This document shows positions 16,725 to 23,468 of a stretch of DNA of 64,000 nt, one piece after another. The translations under genes were made by a program, and so were the position numbers. Numbering within the stretch: the stretch's first letter is position 1; each line of letters opens with the position of its first letter. Source of the DNA: Verrucomicrobiota bacterium (GTDB lineage: Bacteria > Verrucomicrobiota > Verrucomicrobiia > Chthoniobacterales > UBA10450); contig QHOS01000018.1 of assembly GCA_003219415.1 (NCBI GenBank), positions 44,287 through 108,286 of the forward strand, read 5' to 3'. A model generated the notes under the pieces. It searched no databases. It had not been told where the DNA came from and was given only the letters and a program-made list of their open reading frames with translations.

Positions 16725-17402
16725 ATGGGACGATCCAAACTCATATCTACCACACGCCGCAAACCAAGGAAACGTCTGCGCGTCACAAAATCGCGGACGC
16801 GACCGTTCTCTGTCACCCCGCAACTCGAACCCGGAGCGCCGAGCGACTTGGAATTGATGAAGGCGATCCAAGCGGAGGATCCCGATGCGCTCTCTCAGCT
16901 CTACGATCGATACAACGGCATTTTGAAGGCGCTTATTTTGCGAGTGATTCATAACGAAGCGGAAGCTGACGATCTCTTACAAGAGATTTTCATGGAGATC
17001 TGGAACCAGGCGAAAAACTTCTCTTCACAAAAGGGCAAACCACTTGGCTGGATGGTGACACTGGCCCGGCGTCGGGCGATTGACGGGTTGCGGAAAAAGC
17101 AGGCTTATGCGCGTGCAGAAGAACGGTTGCAAAATGAAACCGAACAACAGCCTGATGCATGGGTCCATAATTCCACCGAAGAAGAAATCGTGCTTAGTGA
17201 CACGCGCAGCCTGATACGCAAGGTAATCAGTGGGCTTCCACCCGCCCAACAGGAAGCAATCGACCTGGCATTTTTTCGAGGTATGAGCCAGCGCGAAATC
17301 GCCGCCAAAACGAATACACCTTTAGGCACGGTAAAGACCAGGCTTGAATTAGGACTAAAAAAAATCTATGACGGCCTAAAGGAGTTGAAAGGTGAACTTT
17401 AA
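16725..17402 (+). CDS. ECF sigma factor (SigK-like)
   Basis: A 225-residue ECF sigma factor. Region 2 lies at about residues 45-120 (LMKAIQAEDPDALSQLYDRYNGIL, EAEADDLLQEIFMEIWNQA, WMVTLARRRAIDGLRKK) and region 4 at about 160-220 (GLPPAQQEAIDLAFFRGMSQREIAAKTNTPLGTVKTRLELGLKKI). The first 30 residues are very basic and not part of the family core. It overlaps the next gene by 11 bases, and that gene looks like a short anti-sigma factor, the arrangement of SigK-RskA pairs. The 218-base region upstream probably holds its promoter. Confidence 0.92.
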   Translation: MGRSKLISTTRRKPRKRLRVTKSRTRPFSVTPQLEPGAPSDLELMKAIQAEDPDALSQLYDRYNGILKALILRVIHNEAEADDLLQEIFMEIWNQAKNFSSQKGKPLGWMVTLARRRAIDGLRKKQAYARAEERLQNETEQQPDAWVHNSTEEEIVLSDTRSLIRKVISGLPPAQQEAIDLAFFRGMSQREIAAKTNTPLGTVKTRLELGLKKIYDGLKELKGEL

Positions 17403-17628
17403 GGAATTCCAGAACCAATCGCGCCTCTACGTCATCGGGGCGCTGGAGACGGAAGAGTTGGAGGAATTCGAAAAAGCGCGGAAGAAATTTGGAAAAAAGG
17501 CAGAGGACTACATCGGTGAATGTTATGGGTTGCACGAAGCATTCGCGCTGAGTCTGCGTCCGGCAAAGTCTTCAGACGCAATCAAAGACCGCCTCATGAC
17601 AATGGTGCGTGCGCGAAAAGAAGCGTAA
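17392..17628 (+). CDS. Mini anti-sigma factor, RskA N-terminal-like
   Basis: A 78-residue product starting at GTG 17392, inside the end of the sigma gene. Its sequence (SRLYVIGALETEELEEFEKARKKFG, then LHEAFALSLRPAKSSDAIKDRLMTMV) matches the layout of the N-terminal sigma-binding domain of RskA-type anti-sigma factors, including the YVIGALE pattern and the ALRPAKS-type helix before the membrane part. The usual membrane helix and periplasmic domain are missing, so it would be a soluble, cytoplasmic regulator. The stop codon is followed at once by the convergent DUF2017 gene. The match is by eye only. Confidence 0.7.
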   Translation: MNFKEFQNQSRLYVIGALETEELEEFEKARKKFGKKAEDYIGECYGLHEAFALSLRPAKSSDAIKDRLMTMVRARKEA

Positions 17629-17645
17629 TCGCAGGCCGTGGTCTC

Positions 17646-18137
17646 TCAACCGCCCAAGTCGCGCAGGATGAATTCCTGCAGAAAACCGTAGAGGTTTATC
17701 TGGAACAGACTCAGGTCCCGGCGCGACCCAATGGGCGAGCGAAGGTGATCGCCCAATTCGCCTTCGGTGAAGTTATTTTTTGCCGCGATGACCAGACGCG
17801 CCTGATTGAGCGCGTTCAGCCAGGCATCAGCATGTTTGGTGGGAATGCGCAGGGTACGATTCGCGAGACTTTTTTCGTTGCCGTTTAGTTGCTCCAAATC
17901 GGCAGCCACCGTTTCGGTGGCGCTCTGAAAAAGGCGCCGCAGTTCAGGTTCGACGTACACCTTCCACTCCGCGCAAAGCTCGGTCTCTTTTCTGTTCGCT
18001 GGAGAACTGAAAAGACGTTGCTCGGCGGCTGATACCCCGTCTGGGCTGGCGCTTGCGGGAATCTGCCGAAGGAGCTCGGCAAGAAAAGGGTCTAACTCGG
18101 AGATCTCGATATGATCGTGGTGCCGGCAAATCTCCAT
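17646..18137 (-). CDS. DUF2017 domain protein next to clpS
   Basis: A 163-residue protein of the DUF2017 family, unknown in function and mostly known as the neighbour of clpS in Actinobacteria. Visible features are an acidic N-terminal half (ISELDPFLAELLRQIP) and a C-terminal part, RIPTKHADAWLNALNQARLVIAAKNNF, then RDLSLFQINLYGFLQEFIL. The ATG at 18137 lies one base after the clpS stop, so the two are surely co-translated; the frame open above it lies inside clpS. The pairing suggests that it acts with ClpS or ClpAP-type degradation, which is an inference. Confidence 0.78.
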   Translation of the reverse strand: MEICRHHDHIEISELDPFLAELLRQIPASASPDGVSAAEQRLFSSPANRKETELCAEWKVYVEPELRRLFQSATETVAADLEQLNGNEKSLANRTLRIPTKHADAWLNALNQARLVIAAKNNFTEGELGDHLRSPIGSRRDLSLFQINLYGFLQEFILRDLGG

Positions 18138-18138
18138 A

Positions 18139-18510
18139 TCAACTGATCTTTTCCAGTGTAGCGAGCAGGAGATAGCCGTGTAACTGCTGCACATAAAGCT
18201 CGGCAGGCTCTCGCATGCCGGCCCATAATACTGAACGTCCCTTCTGATGCACCTCTAACATGTGTCTTTCTGCTTTCTCGCGCGGATACCCGAAGACCCG
18301 TTGAAAAACCATGGTCACGTAGCTCATTAAATTCACGGGATCATTGTGGACCACTACCTGCCATGGAAGGTCGATATCTTCTTCCGAATGCGTTTCCGTG
18401 GTCGGCTCCGCGGTTGTTACCGAGCCAGTCTCATCCAAAACACGAGTCGTTGCCTCTGTTTCTTTGCTCTGGGCCCGGCATCCGACTTCCCGCCGTGGCT
18501 CGCGACTCAT
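18139..18510 (-). CDS. clpS: ATP-dependent Clp protease adaptor ClpS
   Basis: ClpS carries N-degron substrates to ClpA/ClpC for degradation. The conserved domain lies at residues 45-118: WQVVVHNDPVNLMSYVTMVFQRVFG, with the NDP turn that binds the N-terminal residue, then AERHMLEVHQKGRSVLWAGMREPAELYVQQL. The 123-residue form from ATG 18510 has a 40-residue variable N-terminal tail, of the kind that reaches into the ClpA pore; the frame stays open up to 18609, without a sign of homology there. DUF2017 follows at one base distance. Confidence 0.93.
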   Translation of the reverse strand: MSREPRREVGCRAQSKETEATTRVLDETGSVTTAEPTTETHSEEDIDLPWQVVVHNDPVNLMSYVTMVFQRVFGYPREKAERHMLEVHQKGRSVLWAGMREPAELYVQQLHGYLLLATLEKIS

Positions 18511-18635
18511 GGAGGAAACGCTAACATACGACGCTGTCAGTTCAAACAAGCTGTCTGCTATGGCCGACATCGGAGTACGTGTTTTTGGGGTCCATTCGGC
18601 CGGGATCACCGATCCGCGGATACAAGGTTGGCGGG

Positions 18636-19076
18636 CTAAACAGCGCCACTACAGTCGCGCAGAATCTTTTCCTGTATCTTGTGCATTTTCCGTGCCCCGG
18701 ATCGCGTTTGATCATCGAAGCCATGCAGATGTAGAAGCCCATGGATGATATAGAGGCGAAGTTCGCTCGCGGGCGAGTTCCCAAACGCGCGGGCGTGTCT
18801 CTTTGCTGTCTCAACGCTGATAAAGATTTCGCCGTGTTGAAAAGTCAGCACGTCGGTCGGCCCTGTTCGATGCATGAATTTTCGATGTAACTGCGCTATC
18901 CGGCGATCCGAGATGAGCCAGACTAAAACCCCATCCAATTTATCCAGGTCCGTCGGTTTTCGCTTGCGTAACTGCAAACAGCGGCGCAAGGCCTTCACGG
19001 CGAAATTTTGGAGCTCCGCAACGTTGACGGATACTTTTCGCTGAAGATTACGTACGGAAATGTCTGGAGCTGTCAT
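18636..19076 (-). CDS. ybeY: Endoribonuclease YbeY
   Basis: YbeY is a metal-dependent RNase involved in 16S rRNA 3'-end maturation and 70S quality control. The 146-residue product has the signature HGLLHLHGFDD at residues 112-122. The first two zinc ligands are H112 and H116; the third histidine of the classic pattern (HGxLHLxGYDH) is an aspartate, D122. Upstream, TDVLTFQHGEIFIS is the family strand near the active site. The ATG at 19076 lies in the end of a palindromic GAGCGAAGCGAAG element; the 14 residues encoded upstream come from that element and are not family sequence. Confidence 0.92.
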   Translation of the reverse strand: MTAPDISVRNLQRKVSVNVAELQNFAVKALRRCLQLRKRKPTDLDKLDGVLVWLISDRRIAQLHRKFMHRTGPTDVLTFQHGEIFISVETAKRHARAFGNSPASELRLYIIHGLLHLHGFDDQTRSGARKMHKIQEKILRDCSGAV

Positions 19077-19162
19077 TCTGAGCGAAGCGAAGAATTTCTG
19101 ATGATTTCCGCGGGGCAATCGAAAACAATAATCAGAGATGTTTCGCTTCGCTCAACATGACA
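19071..19162. repeat. TGTCATTCTGAGCGAAGCGAAG inverted-repeat element
   Basis: A 92-base palindromic element. The left arm, TGTCATTCTGAGCGAAGCGA and on, starts at 19071; the right arm, ending TTCGCTTCGCTCAACATGACA, ends at 19162, and the arms pair over about 30 bases with a few mismatches. Such elements are common across unrelated soil bacteria (general knowledge). It sits between ndh and ybeY and its left edge supplies the ybeY start codon. Confidence 0.85.
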
Positions 19163-19166
19163 TCCA

Positions 19167-20447
19167 TTATACCGGCGGTCTTTGCTCCGACTGGAAATTA
19201 CGGGTGATCAATCGTGCGCCTTTATCGAACGTAAAATACGCCCAGGCCCATTGAAATAGGACGAGGAAGCGGTTTCGAAAACCGATCAGAAAAACGATGT
19301 GCACGAACAACCACGCCATCCATGCCGGAAGACCGCGCAAGTGAATGAATTTTAGATCCGCGACCGCTTTGTTCCGACCAATTGTAGCGATGTTTCCCTT
19401 GTCCCAATAGTGGAAGCGCCGCGGTTTGCGTCCTTTAATCATCGCAAGAATGTTACGCGCGGCGTGACGTCCTTGTTGGATGGCGACGGGCGACACTCCC
19501 GGCAAAGGCTCTCCGGTCTGATGTGAAAAGTTTGCCAGGTCACCGATGACCTGAACTTCGGGATGGCCGGGAATGGTAAGATCATCGTTCACAACAATGC
19601 GGCCGACCCGATCAACTGGCTCGCCCAGTGTTTTGCCAACAAATGATGCATTGTTCCCGGCTGCCCAAATTTTAACCCTGCAGGGTATGAATTCGTCGCC
19701 GAGTTGCACTCCGGCCTCAGTAAGATTCGTCGCTCTTACGCCCGTGCGCACATCTACGCCGAGATCTGTCAGCTGTTTTTTAGCGCTTTGCGATAAGTCC
19801 TCTGGAAAAGCTGATAGCAAGCGCGAGTCGCCTTCAATGAGAATAACGCGTGCCCGCGATGGATCGATATGACGAAAATCTTTCGCCAGCGTGTAACGAG
19901 AGATTTCTGCGATCGCTCCCGCCATTTCCACACCGGTCGGTCCGCCACCGATGATGACAAAGGTCATCGCCGCCTTGCGCGCCGCTTCATCGTCGATTTT
20001 CTCCGCGTATTCGAATGCCATCAGAATCCGACGCCGAAGTTCAATCGCGTCTTCAAGGCTCTTCAATCCTGGAGCCAGCTTTTCCCAATCATTATGTCCG
20101 AAATAGGAATGACGGGCGCCAGTCGCGAGAATTAGATAATCGTAGTCGAATTCTAAATCGGCCGTTTTTACTTTTTTGGCAGCGACATCCACGGACTGCA
20201 CTTCGGCGAGGATGACCTCTACGTTCTTAAATTTGCTTAACACTGAGCGCACCGGAGCCGCAATGTCCGCCGGTGAGAGCGCGGCGGTCGCGACCTGGTA
20301 CAGTAAAGGCTGAAAAAGATGATAATTTGTGCGGTCGATCACTGTGACCCGCACATTTTTGCGACCAAGCTTCTTCGCCGCCTGAAGGCCGCCAAATCCA
20401 GCGCCGATTATGATAACGTGCGGTTTTTGGTTCTGTGATTCCTTCAT
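19167..20447 (-). CDS. ndh: Type II NADH dehydrogenase
   Basis: A membrane-associated flavoprotein that oxidises NADH and reduces quinone without pumping protons; it would feed the menaquinone made through mqnA/mqnE. The 426-residue product has the N-terminal FAD-binding fold HVIIIGAGFGGLQAAKKLG, the NADH fold FVIIGGGPTGVEMAGAIAE, the FAD-contact motif VIGDLA, and the quinone-site region SPVAIQQGRHAARNI. The C-terminal hydrophobic segment AWMAWLFVHIVFLIGF is the typical membrane anchor. The ATG at 20447 is preferred over the open frame above it. The gene stands next to ybeY but with an element between. Confidence 0.93.
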   Translation of the reverse strand: MKESQNQKPHVIIIGAGFGGLQAAKKLGRKNVRVTVIDRTNYHLFQPLLYQVATAALSPADIAAPVRSVLSKFKNVEVILAEVQSVDVAAKKVKTADLEFDYDYLILATGARHSYFGHNDWEKLAPGLKSLEDAIELRRRILMAFEYAEKIDDEAARKAAMTFVIIGGGPTGVEMAGAIAEISRYTLAKDFRHIDPSRARVILIEGDSRLLSAFPEDLSQSAKKQLTDLGVDVRTGVRATNLTEAGVQLGDEFIPCRVKIWAAGNNASFVGKTLGEPVDRVGRIVVNDDLTIPGHPEVQVIGDLANFSHQTGEPLPGVSPVAIQQGRHAARNILAMIKGRKPRRFHYWDKGNIATIGRNKAVADLKFIHLRGLPAWMAWLFVHIVFLIGFRNRFLVLFQWAWAYFTFDKGARLITRNFQSEQRPPV

Positions 20448-20589
20448 CCTCGAAAGTTTCAGCAACGTTCAACTCCGAAATGATCGCGGGCAAGCGCTCT
20501 ACGCAAAACGCAAATATCCAAGGAAAGCAAGGGGAGCGAACAACAAAAGACGGTTGTGAAAACCTAACTACCTAATATCTTGTCGCCTT

Positions 20590-20799
20590 ATGCCAAAGCC
20601 AATCGCTCGCAGTAAAACCCGTAAAGCCGTGGCAAAACGCTTCAAGATCACGGCGCGCGGCAAAGTGTTGCGAGCGCACTCCTCGCGGCGCCACTTGTTG
20701 TCAACAAAAAGTGCAAAACGGAAGCGCCATTTGAGCAAAGCAGCGCGCGTGGACAGCACAGATGTCGCCCGCATCAAGGCAAATCTCCCATTCGGTTAA
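20590..20799 (+). CDS. rpmI: 50S ribosomal protein L35
   Basis: A small basic protein of the large subunit. The 69-residue product shows PKPIARSKTRKAVAKRFKITARGKVLRAHSSRRHLLSTKSAKRKRHLSKAARV, the classical L35 pattern with KT...KRFK..GKV and the HLL..K...KKR core. It normally lies between infC and rplT; neither is here, so rpmI has been separated from its usual neighbours. A purine-rich stretch GCAAGGGGAGCGAACAAC about 50 bases before the start might be part of a leader; no clear ribosome binding site is near the ATG. Confidence 0.95.
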   Translation: MPKPIARSKTRKAVAKRFKITARGKVLRAHSSRRHLLSTKSAKRKRHLSKAARVDSTDVARIKANLPFG

Positions 20800-20832
20800 G
20801 AGTCGTCCGGCTCGTTTGGGGAGTCGACTAAT

Positions 20833-21048
20833 CTAATATCGGCGTACGCTCGCTGGAGAAGCGATTTCTTCGCTTCTAGTCGTTGTTGCCGTTGTGTGTG
20901 TTGCTGTGACACCGTACCACTGGCGCGCCGCTTCCAGGGAATCTGGTCCCGGTTCAGGACTGTAAAGATCGCGCCGGTTAACGAGCGTTGTACAGGAGTT
21001 CATAGTGGCGAAAAGAAAAGCCAGCAAAAGCCACGCGAAACGTTTCAC
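20833..21048 (-). CDS. Small putative lipoprotein
   Basis: From GTG 21048 a 71-residue product begins KRFAWLLLAFLFATMNSCTTLVNRRDLYSPEPGP. It has a short charged N-terminus, a hydrophobic stretch and a cysteine at residue 19 (ATMNSC), close to a lipobox. The rest is polar and unlike any family I know (DSLEAARQWYGVTATHTTATTT). The longer frame from 21141 puts the signal in the middle of the protein, which is why the GTG start was chosen. It is divergent from the SRP RNA gene and ends 33 bases from rpmI. Confidence 0.5.
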   Translation of the reverse strand: MKRFAWLLLAFLFATMNSCTTLVNRRDLYSPEPGPDSLEAARQWYGVTATHTTATTTRSEEIASPASVRRY

Positions 21049-21116
21049 GGCATCGATGCAAACAGAAGCGTCACAGCTTGTCAATGTCTCCGCCTTTTCC
21101 ACGAAGGCGATCAGGG

Positions 21117-21145
21117 TTGCACGATGCCATTGTTGGAGCAAAATT
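21117..21145 (+). promoter_or_regulatory. Candidate promoter of the SRP RNA gene
   Basis: TTGCAC at 21117-21122, a 17-base spacer and AAAATT at 21140-21145 place a start about seven bases downstream, at the first base of the SRP RNA hairpin. The -10 box is weak; the spacing and position are the main support. Confidence 0.45.
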
Positions 21146-21150
21146 TGACC

Positions 21151-21250
21151 TCCGTCAGGGGCTATGGATTGAGGACTTACGAATCCCGCCAGGGCAGGAA
21201 TGCAGCAACGGTAGTCTGATCCTCCTTGCCGTAGTTCTCTGGCGGACTTT
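21151..21250 (+). ncRNA. ffs: 4.5S signal recognition particle RNA
   Basis: The RNA core of the signal recognition particle, which binds Ffh and targets proteins to the membrane. The tip of the hairpin is diagnostic: CAGG on the 5' side, a GCA-GGAA-TGC capped stem (GGAA tetraloop at 21197-21200) and AGCA on the 3' side, the Ffh-binding symmetric loop. Bases 21151-21160 pair with 21237-21246 over ten pairs (two G-U), and GAGGA at 21171 pairs with TCCTC at 21220. A run of five T follows the closing stem at 21248, as in a terminator. Only the small, Alu-less form is present. Confidence 0.92.
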
Positions 21251-21295
21251 TTCTGGTACGGCGAGACTGCCAGACGCGCCGGTCACAGCTGAGCC

Positions 21296-21583
21296 ATGAA
21301 ACTTCTTAAAACAGAAACGATACGCTTTTCGCAAATAGTGAAGGAACGCGGTCAACCAAATGTTTACACTCTTTGGGAAAAACCCTCCGCAGACCGGCGT
21401 TTTCGAGCGCAGCTAAAGAACAGTCGAGTGATGACAGTCCAAAAGAGCGAGAGTGGGACAGACTTTGGAATCATTGGTTTCAAAGAGACGAAAGGTGCGC
21501 GTTATCTTGTTTTCCCAAAATCGCTAAAAGGGTTTGCGGACAAGCGCGTCATTGGGATCGATTGGGCACGGGTTCGCGAGTAG
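21296..21583 (+). CDS. hypothetical protein
   Basis: A 95-residue protein that I do not recognise. It starts MKLLKTETIRFSQIVKERGQPNVYTLWEKPSADRRF, is basic at its ends, and has a beta-rich second half (DFGIIGFKETKGARYLVFPKSLKGF). No signal peptide, membrane helix, metal motif or DNA-binding pattern stands out. It begins 46 bases after the SRP RNA terminator, so it probably has its own promoter, or is read through from it. It converges with the HIT gene. The clean ATG, good codon use and position make a real gene probable. Confidence 0.6.
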   Translation: MKLLKTETIRFSQIVKERGQPNVYTLWEKPSADRRFRAQLKNSRVMTVQKSESGTDFGIIGFKETKGARYLVFPKSLKGFADKRVIGIDWARVRE

Positions 21584-21648
21584 TTTGAAGTGAACGTCGT
21601 CGCGAACCTGCGAACCCGCGCAGCGCAATAGACAACGCTTGCGCTATT

Positions 21649-21984
21649 TCATCCCGGTGGCCAGGCCAGCGCGCGTTTGCCAAGAAGATGTACATGCAAA
21701 TGCGGAACACTTTCACCCGCATCTGGCCCGCAATTGATGACGACACGATAGCCGTTCGATAGCTCGAGTTTCTTCGCCAGATCACGCGCAACCAGAAGCA
21801 ATTTGCCGAGCAGCGCGCGATCTTCATCCTTCGCATCTGCGAGGTGAGGAATCACTCGCTTGGGCACGATCAGCACGTGGACAGGTGCTTGTGGATCAAC
21901 GTCGTGAAACGCGACTGCATCATCGTCTTCCCAGATAATTTTCGCTGGAATTTGGCGCGCGATGATTTTTTCGAAAATGGTCAT
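21649..21984 (-). CDS. HIT family (HinT-like) nucleotide hydrolase
   Basis: A 111-residue histidine-triad protein, of the group that hydrolyses adenosine phosphoramidates (HinT). The catalytic motif is HLHVHLLG near residues 96-103 (SVPHLHVHLLGKRALAWPPG); the N-terminal part FEKIIARQIPAKIIWEDDDAVAFHDVDPQAPVHVLIVPK is characteristic. Length and ending (WPPG) are normal for HinT. It runs convergent to the hypothetical gene at 21296. No operon partner is obvious: 115 bases lie between its start and the end of the next gene upstream on the same strand. Confidence 0.93.
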   Translation of the reverse strand: MTIFEKIIARQIPAKIIWEDDDAVAFHDVDPQAPVHVLIVPKRVIPHLADAKDEDRALLGKLLLVARDLAKKLELSNGYRVVINCGPDAGESVPHLHVHLLGKRALAWPPG

Positions 21985-22099
21985 GGCGTGAAGTGGTTAG
22001 CCACCTGGAGATTTCGGGTAAATGTGCGCATTCTGGCCGTAATTCAACTGAGAAACGGTATGATTGCGAAAGTCTCTGGGAGGACGCCGGCGAAACTCG

Positions 22100-22666
22100 T
22101 TAGCGCAGGGAGCAATCAAGTCTCTCAACTGCGGGATCGATTGCAGACGTTAGTTTTTCGCGCACGAAGCAGACAATTTCCTCGCGTAACGCATCGCAGG
22201 TGCGCGTCCACGTTTTCACCCCGCGAAGATGCTTTACACAAGGCTGCAGCGAGCAAAGCACGAGATTATCGGAGCCGATTTCCATGAGGCTGTTAATTCG
22301 CTTTTCCAAAAGATCAAAAAATGCGAGCTCGTAACCTGCGCCGGCATGGTGAGCGATGTCGAGTAACGAGATGTAAATGGGCGGCGGCGCCGGCGCGAAA
22401 AAGGGCACAATCTCCTTATAACCGATCGCCTTTAGGACGTACCGTACGGTCTGGGACAACTGACTAAACGCAACGATGTTTTCGTCGTTTCGCAGGTGCA
22501 GGTAGAAGGCGATGCTTTCCGTCACGTGTTCAGTTAGCCACCAACTGGGATAGCCAGCTTCATGGGCCGCGCGCGTAATCGCCGCGTGCAGCCAATCCCG
22601 GTTGAACTCGAACAGTTGTCCCGAATCTGTGCGGAGATATGGAAATTCTTCCTTAAACGCGACCAT
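22100..22666 (-). CDS. hypothetical protein downstream of nrdR
   Basis: A 188-residue protein from ATG 22666, overlapping the end of nrdR by 14 bases, so likely co-translated with it. I do not know the family. It starts MVAFKEEFPYLRTDSGQLFEFNRDWLHAAITRAAHEAGY, where ITRAAHEAG resembles the helix pattern of ATP-cone domains, and goes on with ESIAFYLHLRNDENIVAFSQLSQTVRYVLKAIGY, again helical. No catalytic motif is clear and there is no signal sequence. Its coupling to nrdR suggests a role in nucleotide metabolism; this is only an inference. Confidence 0.7.
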   Translation of the reverse strand: MVAFKEEFPYLRTDSGQLFEFNRDWLHAAITRAAHEAGYPSWWLTEHVTESIAFYLHLRNDENIVAFSQLSQTVRYVLKAIGYKEIVPFFAPAPPPIYISLLDIAHHAGAGYELAFFDLLEKRINSLMEIGSDNLVLCSLQPCVKHLRGVKTWTRTCDALREEIVCFVREKLTSAIDPAVERLDCSLR

Positions 22667-23207
22667 GATTCTTACTGGTTGGGATATTTCGTGGCCCGGG
22701 CGCGGGCCTCTGCGCGGTCTCAGATGGAAACAACTCTCGCTGCGCCGCATTTGGCTTTACGCGACGCCCAAGAGTATGAATAGCATCTACAAACTGATCG
22801 ACGTCCTGAAACTGCTGGTACACTGAGGCGTAGCGCAGATAGGCTACTTCATCGATGCCGCGCAGCTTTTCGAGCACTTTGGTGCCGATTACGTATGAAG
22901 GAACCTCGCGCCCGCTCGTTTCAAGTTCATGCACAATCTCATCCACAGTGTCTTCCAGAGTGAGAAGACTGGTCGAGCGTTTTTCAAAAGCTTTCGCGAT
23001 ACTGGCGGCTAATTTACGCCGATCAAATGGTTCATGGGTTCTGTCACGTTTCACTACGCGCAGATCAGAGCGCTCGATTTCTTCGTACGTGGTAAACCGG
23101 TACTTGCACTTCAGACATTCGCGACGACGACGGATACTGGAGCTATCCCGCGACTGACGGGAATCGATGACCTTGTCATCACGAGACCCGCACTTGGGGC
23201 AACGCAT
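22653..23207 (-). CDS. nrdR: Transcriptional repressor NrdR
   Basis: NrdR represses ribonucleotide reductase genes when dATP is high. The zinc ribbon is at residues 3-34 (CPKCGS...RRRRECLKCKYRF), with two CxxC pairs, followed by an ATP-cone domain at about 50-135 (LRVVKRDRTHEPFDRRKLAASIAKAF, EVPSYVIGTKVLEKLRGIDEVAYLRYASVYQQF). The C-terminal 40 residues are variable. The 184-residue length is a little above the usual 150-165. A GTATGG-N12-CCATAC palindrome lies just upstream at 23209-23232. No reductase gene is in the window. Confidence 0.95.
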   Translation of the reverse strand: MRCPKCGSRDDKVIDSRQSRDSSSIRRRRECLKCKYRFTTYEEIERSDLRVVKRDRTHEPFDRRKLAASIAKAFEKRSTSLLTLEDTVDEIVHELETSGREVPSYVIGTKVLEKLRGIDEVAYLRYASVYQQFQDVDQFVDAIHTLGRRVKPNAAQRELFPSETAQRPAPGPRNIPTSKNHGRV

Positions 23208-23208
23208 A

Positions 23209-23232
23209 GTATGGAAGTTGCAATTACCATAC
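23209..23232. promoter_or_regulatory. Palindrome in front of nrdR
   Basis: GTATGG and CCATAC separated by 12 bases lie directly upstream of the nrdR start codon on the minus strand. The position suits an operator, but the sequence does not clearly match the NrdR box consensus, and the 6-base arms could occur by chance. Confidence 0.3.
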
Positions 23233-23468
23233 CATTCGTTGTGGTGTCAATGCTTCTTTGATTGTTTGTACGAGTTAGCGAGGCTGTCGGAAAAAGCGAT
23301 GCGGGGATGCGAACGCGCTTCAAAAGCTCCTGCGAAACCGAGTAAATCTTGTTACCGGATGTCGGGCGCAGTGCGTTTGGAGTCTGAGGCGTCTTCCATC
23401 GCTTTTTAAGGAAGCGAGAGAATCATCCCTCATTGACGCGACGTACGGCCGACGATAGACGCTTCGAC

